Positions 5,704 to 10,825 of a stretch of DNA of 10,825 nt are shown here, one piece after another. How positions within the stretch are numbered: the stretch's first letter is position 1; every line of letters starts with the position of its first letter. Source of the stretch: an uncultured Lachnospiraceae bacterium (GTDB taxonomy: Bacteria; Bacillota; Clostridia; Lachnospirales; Lachnospiraceae); NCBI GenBank assembly GCA_902803635.1, contig CADCQU010000122.1:1-10825 (forward strand), in the 5' to 3' direction. The notes under the pieces are model-generated. The model had not been told where the DNA came from and did not search any database. It saw only the letters and a list, made by a program, of their open reading frames with translations. The translations under genes and the position numbers were made by a program.

Positions 5704-6402
5704 TTATTTGATTTCCCTCTTTGCCGTCACAGCGTACACAAGGATCGTGACCGCGCAGGTAAGCAACGTGGAGACGCCAACCGGAATCAGCGTGTCCAGA
5801 TTGTAGACCATTTTACTTGCAACCTCGGCAATGTTCCCAATCGTAAAGACGTGAAGCTGGAACGGAAGCTTGAAGAAGAAGTCAAACACGGCCAGCACGC
5901 TTGTCGAGAAGAGTGCGATGAAAAGCGATATCAGCATTCCCCACGGACCTTTGTAGAGCAGGTACGAGAAGGAAAAGAACATCGATGCATAGAGCAGGAT
6001 CATCAAAATCTGGAGCGCAACGGAAATTAGTACATTGACGATATCCCCCTGGAACGTAGCTCCCTTGACGAAAGCCACCACGATCTTGATTGCACCGTCC
6101 ACCGCAAGAAGCAGAATTCCGGCGATATAGGATGTAAAGAGCTTTGCGCGGAACACGGCGGAACGCTTGATGCCACTGGCTATAATGTTCTTCATCGTCC
6201 CTTCCTGGAAATCGTGGCGGGCGATGGTATTCACAAGGAAGACCAGGAACAAGGAAGTGGCACTATCAAGAGATACAAGAACCGTCGTGAGATCCTTCGG
6301 AGCCGTGATGAGCGCGACCAGAACGGAAACCGCAATCTCCAGGCACAGGATAATCCAGAACGCTTTGTATTTGAATAACTTGTAAATTTCTGATTTGAAC
6401 AT
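5704..6402 (-). CDS. ABC-2 type transporter permease
   Basis: The 232-residue protein is very hydrophobic with about six membrane helices (near residues 15-35, 43-63, 90-115, 120-150, 155-175, 205-225). It starts MFKSEIYKLFKYKAFWI, typical of ABC-2 permeases of the bacitracin/lantibiotic-resistance (BcrB-like) type, and has the amphipathic HDFQEGTMKNIIASGIKR segment after helix 2. It would form the membrane channel for the ATPase encoded 26 bases upstream in the same transcript. GGGAGG lies about eight bases before ATG. The substrate cannot be told from sequence. No GC-rich terminator follows; a weak A/T hairpin (5684-5699) lies before the rplU promoter. Confidence 0.88.
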   Translation of the reverse strand: MFKSEIYKLFKYKAFWIILCLEIAVSVLVALITAPKDLTTVLVSLDSATSLFLVFLVNTIARHDFQEGTMKNIIASGIKRSAVFRAKLFTSYIAGILLLAVDGAIKIVVAFVKGATFQGDIVNVLISVALQILMILLYASMFFSFSYLLYKGPWGMLISLFIALFSTSVLAVFDFFFKLPFQLHVFTIGNIAEVASKMVYNLDTLIPVGVSTLLTCAVTILVYAVTAKREIK

Positions 6403-6428
6403 TTGACAAACCTCCCGTATGCAAAGAG

Positions 6429-7436
6429 TTACTGGTTCGCAAGACGGAGGAACTCCGCCTCTAAATCAATCTTCTGCGCAACGATTTCCTCCGCACTAAT
6501 CTCCTTTACGAGTTTTCCGTTCACGAGAATCCCGTAATCCGTAGCAATCTTCTCAAGCTCGCTAAGGATGTGGCTGGAAATCAGCACGGAAACGCCCTTG
6601 GCACTGACCTGGATCAGGATCTCGCGGATGTTCGCGATGGCCTGGGGATCGAGAGCGTTGATTGGCTCGTCTAAAATCAGAAGTTCCGGGTCGCCAAGAA
6701 GGGCCGCAGCAATGCCCAGAGACTGTCGCATCCCTTCGGAAAGGCTGCCAGCCTTCATATTGACATGATCCTGCAGGCGGACCAGCTCCAGAACCTCCCG
6801 AATCTTTTCCTTCGGGGAGGAAAGTCCGATTAGCTGGGCACGGATGGCAAGGTTCTCATAGACCGTCATGTCCTTGTAGAATGTGGGATTCTCAATAATC
6901 GCCCCCGTGCGCCTGCGAACCGTGTCCAAATCCACGCCGCGGCGTTCCAGAAGCATCATCTCGCCGTCCGTCGGAATGGAAAGCCCGAGCAACATGCGCA
7001 TAAGCGTCGTCTTGCCCGCGCCATTCTTCCCGACCAGGCCATAGATGGCACCGTATTTGACATGCATCGAAACAGCGTCCACTGCTGTGAAGGAGCCGAA
7101 CATTTTTGTAAGCTTTTCGGTCTCGATGGCATAGCCGCCCTTGGGCGCGGCCGTCGTCATGGCGGCACGTCGCTTCACGGCTTCCTCCACCGCCAAAAGC
7201 CCCTGCGGAACCACCGGGGCCGAGGCAGCAGCCTCAGCGGCAGCCGTAGCCGCCTGCGCCTTCTTCGTGCTCTCCTGAAGCAGCTTCAGGAGTTGGTTGT
7301 ACCGTTTCGGATCGAGGACGACCAAATCCTCCTTGTCGTCCTTGGTGATGATGATCGGCGTCCCCTTCTCGTGAGCTGCCGAAGATATCTCCCCATACTT
7401 TTCCTTCAATTCCTCTGCCGTAAATCTCTCCAGCAT
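6429..7436 (-). CDS. ABC transporter ATPase with N-terminal Phd/YefM antitoxin-like domain
   Basis: The 335-residue protein has two parts. Residues 1-53 resemble a Phd/YefM antitoxin: FTAEELKEKYGEISSAA, then GTPIIITKDDKEDLVVLDPK and RYNQLLKLL. A basic, alanine-rich linker follows (about 54-100). Residues 101-335 are an ABC ATPase: Walker A GLVGKNGAGKTT (133-144), a Q-loop with E182 in GAIIENPTFY, signature LSEGM (232-236), Walker B LLILDEP (252-258), D-loop ALD and H289. The E-type Q-loop and the signature resemble BcrA/lantibiotic-immunity ATPases. It drives the permease encoded next. ATG at 7436 is chosen because GGGGAGG lies about six bases upstream; the frame is open 15 codons further, but without such a site. 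No toxin gene is nearby. The antitoxin-like domain could bind DNA or a partner protein; that is inference. Confidence 0.88.
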   Translation of the reverse strand: MLERFTAEELKEKYGEISSAAHEKGTPIIITKDDKEDLVVLDPKRYNQLLKLLQESTKKAQAATAAAEAAASAPVVPQGLLAVEEAVKRRAAMTTAAPKGGYAIETEKLTKMFGSFTAVDAVSMHVKYGAIYGLVGKNGAGKTTLMRMLLGLSIPTDGEMMLLERRGVDLDTVRRRTGAIIENPTFYKDMTVYENLAIRAQLIGLSSPKEKIREVLELVRLQDHVNMKAGSLSEGMRQSLGIAAALLGDPELLILDEPINALDPQAIANIREILIQVSAKGVSVLISSHILSELEKIATDYGILVNGKLVKEISAEEIVAQKIDLEAEFLRLANQ

Positions 7437-7473
7437 GGCAACCTCCCCTATTAACATACTACCCGCAGCCGCC

Positions 7474-7492
7474 TTCGACATGTTTTGTCAAA
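7474..7492. promoter_or_regulatory. Inverted repeat in the ABC operon leader (possible operator)
   Basis: TTCGACA (7474-7480) and TGTCAAA (7486-7492) are complementary except at one position and are separated by TGTTT. It lies downstream of the -10 box (7513-7518) and upstream of the ribosome binding site. It could be an operator or a small mRNA hairpin. No T-run follows, so it is not a terminator. Confidence 0.35.
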
Positions 7493-7512
7493 TGCAGTCC
7501 TAAGCTTTCCCC

Positions 7513-7521
7513 ATTATAGCA
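7513..7521 (-). promoter_or_regulatory. Extended -10 promoter of the ABC operon
   Basis: On the minus strand the sequence TGCTATAAT is a consensus -10 box with the extended TGn element. The -35 area (about 7536-7541) is only T-rich (TTTTTC). Transcription would start near 7506, giving a leader of about 70 bases. The operon thus probably does not depend on the upstream RNase gene. Confidence 0.6.
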
Positions 7522-7560
7522 TAGTTTCCCGAATAGAAAAAGAAGAATCCATAAATTATT

Positions 7561-8901
7561 TCACAAAGAAATTGCCTGCCGCAGCGTTGGACCGCTCTTT
7601 TCACGGATTACCTCTAAAATGCCGAGGGGCGTGATGTCCACGGCCTCGGTCTTCACGCGCTCAGCTTTGGCGAGCTCCCTTGCGAGGGCCAGCACCTCCT
7701 CCCGGTCACGGGTTTCTTCCATATTAATAAGGTCCGTCAAAACCATGCCCGAAAGACTCCGGAGGCGCATTTGCCGAAATAATTCGCAGACGGCCTCCTC
7801 GTTGATGCGTCGAGCGTTCCGCTCCGGACTTCCCGCACCGCGAAAATGCGCGCTGTTGACATCGACACTGACAAAGGCCTCCGTCGGCTGGATAATCAGC
7901 TCCGCGCCACACCGAAGGTGTACGCATTTGTCAAGAAGCCGGCCAAGCTCCGTTTTGAGGCCATATAGTTCGGGGTACGGAAGTGAGCCAGGGCGTTTCT
8001 CGGCAAATGCCAGCCCCCGGGTTTTTGCAAGCTTTTGCAGAACCGATTCAGCGGCCGGGAGGTCGGTGAGCAGCCGGTCGGGCGGACAAATGGCCCCTTC
8101 CAGAAGACGGAAATAGAAGGGCTGCGGCGGAAGAAGGCAAGTCCCGACCGGGGCATTTGCCACTGACAACAAAAGAGAATGCAGCTTCTCCCGTAGCGAT
8201 GCCACCTCTTTACGGATTTCTTCCGCAGGGGCCGCAGCCGCCTCCGTCCGGAGGAGCACCGTGCAGTCCGTAAAATCGAAATCATTCGCAAACGCTTCCC
8301 GAAGACGACGTTTTTCCGCCGGGGCTAGCTTCGAGGAGATGGACAGCGACATAAATGTAAATGAATGACCTTGCGATTTTCTGGACGGGATGGTATTTTC
8401 CTGCGAAGTTCCGATCGGATCAGAATTTCCCTGCAAAGATTCGAGCGGGACGATGTTTCCCTGAGGACTTCCAGACATAACGGAATTTCCTTGCGAGGCT
8501 ATAAAAGTAGCAGACGCATTCGGGGATTGGAACACGGACGAGAGCACTTGTTCCGTGGGGGAGACAACTGCGTAGCGTCCGGCGAGGCGGAGCTGCTGTG
8601 TCGCGACAGCCTGCTTGTTCCCGGCGGCATCCTTCGTGACCTGTGCCAGCACCCTCCCACCGTCGCTCTTCTTTTTATCAAAGTCTTTGAGAAAGCATCT
8701 TCCCGCCTCTCCGAGGAGGACGAACGCCCCACCCGTGGCCTTCGCCTTCGATTCCAGCCGGCCCACATATACTCCGCCGACATGCGAAGCCATTTCCGGA
8801 GCCTCCACAAGAAGCTCCGTAAGCCGCATATCATCGAAAAGACAGGCCAGCCGAAGCTCCCTTCCCTCCCATTCCATTTTTGTCAGCAAAAAATCCCGCA
8901 T
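7561..8901 (-). CDS. RNase E/G family ribonuclease with decapeptide repeat insertion
   Basis: The 446-residue protein matches the RNase E/G catalytic core: S1-like domain at about 38-116 (GGVYVGRLESK onward), then the nuclease part with ELIIQPTEAFVSVDVNSAHF (split here as ELIIQPTEAF and VSVDVNSAHF; D347) and GMVLTDLINMEE (D390), the two expected metal-binding aspartates. It ends with TPLGILEVIREKSG. The family cuts single-stranded 5'-monophosphate RNA in rRNA and mRNA processing. Residues 137-186 are five decapeptides between S1 and nuclease parts, not part of the family. The CxxC zinc-link and following domain of E. coli RNase G/E are absent. AAGGA lies about seven bases before ATG. Upstream genes are the radical SAM pair, a usual arrangement in Clostridia. 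Confidence 0.9.
   Translation of the reverse strand: MRDFLLTKMEWEGRELRLACLFDDMRLTELLVEAPEMASHVGGVYVGRLESKAKATGGAFVLLGEAGRCFLKDFDKKKSDGGRVLAQVTKDAAGNKQAVATQQLRLAGRYAVVSPTEQVLSSVFQSPNASATFIASQGNSVMSGSPQGNIVPLESLQGNSDPIGTSQENTIPSRKSQGHSFTFMSLSISSKLAPAEKRRLREAFANDFDFTDCTVLLRTEAAAAPAEEIRKEVASLREKLHSLLLSVANAPVGTCLLPPQPFYFRLLEGAICPPDRLLTDLPAAESVLQKLAKTRGLAFAEKRPGSLPYPELYGLKTELGRLLDKCVHLRCGAELIIQPTEAFVSVDVNSAHFRGAGSPERNARRINEEAVCELFRQMRLRSLSGMVLTDLINMEETRDREEVLALARELAKAERVKTEAVDITPLGILEVIREKSGPTLRQAISL
8344..8493 (-). repeat. Tandem 30-bp repeat (five decapeptides) inside the RNase gene
   Basis: Five 30-base, codon-aligned units encode QGNSVMSGSP, QGNIVPLESL, QGNSDPIGTS, QENTIPSRKS and QGHSFTFMSL. 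The units keep the Q-G-N start and a hydrophobic or serine-rich middle, but vary elsewhere. Four DNA units (8371-8490) are clearly alike, and the last coding unit has drifted. Residues 137-186 would form a polar, flexible linker. Confidence 0.85.
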
Positions 8902-8937
8902 TATAATTTCCTTATTGAATGTTTGTTATTCTCCTCT

Positions 8938-8990
8938 TGGCTCCCCCTTAGGGAGAACTGTCAGCGCCAAAGGCGCTGACTGAGAGGGGT
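8938..8990 (+). repeat. Long palindromic intergenic repeat, copy 2
   Basis: Read on the plus strand it starts TTGGCTCCCCCTTAGGGAGA, has the inner stem TCAGCGCC-AAA-GGCGCTGA, and ends CTGAGAGGGG. The outer arms and order match copy 1 (2787-2834), which lies in the opposite orientation. The inner stem differs in bases but stays paired. It fills most of the 110-base gap between the DUF2344 stop and the RNase start (8902-9011); nothing else was seen in that gap apart from the RNase ribosome binding site. Confidence 0.8.
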
Positions 8991-9011
8991 CTAGTATCGG
9001 ATACGCTTTTC

Positions 9012-10001
9012 TCAAAACGATATCCCAAGCTCTCCCAACCGCTTCCCCTCCGGACCGTACATTTCGGTGCGGAAAATACGGACGGCCAGCGGGTCGTAGA
9101 CTTGTCCGGTAAAGGCGCACCAGGCTTCGAGCACAGTTTCCGGTTTCAGGTTAGCCGCGCTGCCGGCGGAAACCGAGAGGAAGATCGCGCGGTGAAAGTC
9201 TTCCGAAGCAAGTGTCCTACAGATTTCCTCGCCGTCAATCCTGATAGCAATCTCCGCACGGCCGTACGCCTCCTCAGCTCCCGCTCCCTCTCTGACAGCT
9301 CCGCTAAGTAATTCGGCACATGTCTTCTTGTCTGCCACTTCCATTTTATAAATCAATGGCCGAATATCGGCATCGCCTTCCGTCTTCTTGGAGACCTTAT
9401 GGATAACAATGTTCTCCTGTGCAAGAAACGCTTCAATTATGTCATTCTGAGGACCGCAGGGACGAAGAATCCCGTCAGATTCTCCCATGCTGTCATCCTG
9501 AAAACCGCTGGGACGAAGAATTCCTGCATCTTTTCCCGAACTCACAATCTCCGGCAGATACCCGTCCTCTAAGAATACGAGATAGTCCGCGCCGCGTACC
9601 ATGGCCATCGCCTTGCCGCGATTCTCCTCGACGCGGCACATTTCGAGAGCGCGGACACCCTCCGGGCATACCCTGTTGATGCACGCAAGCAGCTCTCTTG
9701 CCGGCGGCACGGGCGGAAGCTCGTCGTTATGGAGTCCCATCGCCTTCAGTTTTTCGAGATCGTCGCGGGCCATCTCAAAGGGGTCGCGGTAGGCCAGCTC
9801 GACATCCACGTACTCGCCGACGCTCTCAAGCCCCACGCCGAGCGGCGAGGCGAACGAAATCAGAAGGTGCGGGCTGAACCCGCCGGAAAACGCGCACGCA
9901 ATCCCGCTCTTTCGGAGAGCCTTCTGAAAGAAGCGCATGAAATCCAGGTGACCGACATAGCGAATCGGGCCAACCTTGGTAAGCTTAATCCGAACCTTCA
10001 T
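9012..10001 (-). CDS. Radical SAM-linked DUF2344 (TIGR03936-type) protein
   Basis: The 329-residue protein starts MKVRIKLTKVGPIRYVGHLD then FMRFFQKALRKSGI, and has FSGGFSPHLLISFASPLGVG, all hallmarks of this family, which is encoded next to or fused with TIGR03960 radical SAM proteins in Clostridia. Its role is unknown; the pairing suggests a shared pathway, possibly in tRNA or ribosome modification (inference). Its ATG overlaps the stop of the radical SAM gene (ATGA), with GGGGGAGG upstream, so the two are translationally coupled. Residues about 160-188 come from two 34-bp repeats inserted in frame (GILRPSGFQDDS and GILRPCGPQNDI) between normal family segments. The typical family length is shorter, about 230-250 residues, as I recall. 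Confidence 0.85.
   Translation of the reverse strand: MKVRIKLTKVGPIRYVGHLDFMRFFQKALRKSGIACAFSGGFSPHLLISFASPLGVGLESVGEYVDVELAYRDPFEMARDDLEKLKAMGLHNDELPPVPPARELLACINRVCPEGVRALEMCRVEENRGKAMAMVRGADYLVFLEDGYLPEIVSSGKDAGILRPSGFQDDSMGESDGILRPCGPQNDIIEAFLAQENIVIHKVSKKTEGDADIRPLIYKMEVADKKTCAELLSGAVREGAGAEEAYGRAEIAIRIDGEEICRTLASEDFHRAIFLSVSAGSAANLKPETVLEAWCAFTGQVYDPLAVRIFRTEMYGPEGKRLGELGISF
9440..9473 (+). repeat. 34-bp dispersed repeat inside the DUF2344 gene, copy a
   Basis: This unit (TGTCATTCTGAGG start, GAAGAATCCC end) is identical at 31 of 34 positions to the unit at 44-77. It lies opposite to the direction of the host gene, which reads it as GILRPCGPQNDI without a stop. Confidence 0.85.
9491..9524 (+). 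repeat. 34-bp dispersed repeat inside the DUF2344 gene, copy b
   Basis: This unit matches copy a at 29 of 34 positions and starts 51 bases later, a distance divisible by three, so the frame is kept. The host gene reads it as GILRPSGFQDDS. The pair looks like a local duplication or a double insertion that has since drifted. Confidence 0.8.
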
Positions 10002-10825
10002 GCCAGCACCTCCCCCTCGTAAGCTGCATTCTCCAGCATCGCCGCACGAGATCCTTCGCTTCGCTCAGGATGACAGGGGGCAGCGTTCTCCAGTTTCGCT
10101 ACATCAGATCCTTCACTTCGCTCAGTTCCCTTCCCCACAAACGCCTTCCCGGCATTTATGTCCTTCTCCTCAAAGCAGACGCCTCCGCCGTAGACCTTCG
10201 CTCCGCAGCCGGAGCAGGCCTGGCGGCAGTTGGGGGTGACGAGGCCTGCCTTGGCCCGCTCCCACTCGCGTACAAGGAAGCGCTTCGTCACGCCGATGTC
10301 GATGAAGTCCCACGGGAGAAGCTCGTCCACGGGCCGCTCCCGCAGGGTGTAGAACTCGTGGTCCACGCTACATTTGGCAAATGCCGCAAGCCACCGTTCC
10401 ATGTGGAAGTATTCGGACCAGGCGTCGAACATGCAGCCGCTCCGGTAGGCCTCCAGAATGACCGCCGAAAGCCGCCGGTCGCCGCGGGCGAAGACGCCCT
10501 CCAGCACCGTTCCGTCCGCCTCGTGCCAGTTGTAGCGGATACTCTTCTGGTTCTTCTGTGCCCGCACGGTCTCGCGCACCGTGTATGCATACGAGAGGTA
10601 ATCCTCCTTGCGGTACATCCGCGCCCACTGGAAGGGCGTGAACGGCTTCGGCACGAAAAACGACGTGCTCACCGTAATCTCGCATTTGCCGTTGCGCTCG
10701 GACTTCGGAATCTCGTAATAGTTGTCGCAAATGCGCTGCGCGAGCTCTGCGATTCCCTTCCTGTCCTCTACGGTTTCCGTCGGAAGGCCAAGCATGAAGT
10801 ACAGCTTCACCTTGTTCCAGCCGCC
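9998..10825 (-). CDS. TIGR03960-type radical SAM protein, C-terminal part (start beyond right edge)
   Basis: The visible 275 residues begin GGWNKVKLYFMLGLPTET, a conserved stretch late in the radical SAM core of this family, so the CxxxCxxC cluster motif is off the right edge. Further on are STSFFVPKPFTPFQW, GVTKRFLVREWERA and a cysteine-rich end, PNCRQACSGCGAKVYGGGVC, normal for the family. The function is unproven; it acts with the DUF2344 protein encoded next, with which it overlaps by four bases. The last 40 or so residues are unusual: a 19-residue segment occurs about twice (ERSEGSDVAKLENAAPCHP, then ERSEGSRAAMLENAAYEGE), made from a dispersed DNA repeat. The family normally ends soon after the GGGVC motif. 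Confidence 0.88.
   Translation of the reverse strand, partial: GGWNKVKLYFMLGLPTETVEDRKGIAELAQRICDNYYEIPKSERNGKCEITVSTSFFVPKPFTPFQWARMYRKEDYLSYAYTVRETVRAQKNQKSIRYNWHEADGTVLEGVFARGDRRLSAVILEAYRSGCMFDAWSEYFHMERWLAAFAKCSVDHEFYTLRERPVDELLPWDFIDIGVTKRFLVREWERAKAGLVTPNCRQACSGCGAKVYGGGVCFEEKDINAGKAFVGKGTERSEGSDVAKLENAAPCHPERSEGSRAAMLENAAYEGEVLA
10026..10125 (-). repeat. 57-bp tandem repeat with embedded dispersed repeat, at the end of the radical SAM gene
   Basis: Two units start at 10026 (GCATTCTCCAGCATCGC) and 10083 (GCGTTCTCCAGTTTCGC), 57 bases or 19 codons apart. Each contains GATCCTTCGCTTCGCTCAG or a one-base variant (10050-10068 and 10107-10125). In the first it continues as GATGACA (to 10075). 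This is the shorter relative of the 34-bp family (TGTCATCCTGAGCGAAGCGA on the minus strand). The unit encodes the C-terminal extension of the radical SAM protein. Confidence 0.8.

Noticed and set aside
7437..7481. Start of the ABC ATPase 15 codons upstream
   Set aside because: The ribosome binding site GGGGAGG lies within that stretch and points to ATG 7436.
7619..8116. 165-codon plus-strand frame opposite the RNase gene
   Set aside because: It is arginine- and serine-rich antisense of a conserved catalytic domain, with no ribosome binding site of note.
8344..8493. CRISPR array
   Set aside because: The 30-base units are directly adjacent without spacers and are read in frame as a peptide array inside a gene.

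Overview
This window looks like chromosomal DNA from a Firmicutes bacterium of class Clostridia, most likely a Lachnospiraceae-type organism. The reasons are the Gram-positive SOS operators, the L27 precursor with its Prp protease, the neighbouring pair of radical SAM proteins beside an RNase E/G, and strong GGAGG ribosome binding sites. No rRNA, tRNA, CRISPR array or transposase was seen. The family assignment is inference.

Layout. Positions 1-449 (minus) hold an unfinished gene that leaves the left edge: a basic N-terminus, one membrane helix and the first residues of a LysM-like domain, then a repeat-derived tail. It resembles the SOS cell-division suppressor YneA. It diverges from lexA (774-1394, plus). 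The 324-bp gap between them carries two good promoters facing opposite ways and three candidate LexA operators. lexA ends at a two-way terminator shared with the convergent rsfS.

From 1454 to the right edge all genes are on the minus strand. In transcription order they are: a radical SAM protein (partial at the right edge), a radical SAM-linked DUF2344 protein, an RNase E/G family protein, an ABC ATPase with its permease, rplU, prp, rpmA, obgE, yhbY, yqeK, a small DUF6440-like gene and rsfS. This is the well-known L21/L27/Obg ribosome-assembly neighbourhood. Two things differ from the usual order: an ABC pair with its own promoter lies between the RNase gene and rplU, and nadD is missing between yhbY and yqeK. 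The L21-Prp-L27 block supplies large-subunit proteins and the protease that trims L27. ObgE, YhbY and RsfS act in 50S maturation or silencing.

The most unusual features are: (1) an N-terminal Phd/YefM antitoxin-like domain on the ABC ATPase; (2) a 34-bp repeat family and a related shorter form lying inside reading frames, where they add peptide segments to three proteins, including the broken LysM domain and a 19-residue tandem repeat at the end of the radical SAM protein; (3) a run of five decapeptides inside the RNase E/G protein; (4) two copies of a longer palindromic repeat, one of them where nadD would be expected. All calls come from reading the sequence alone; no database search was possible.
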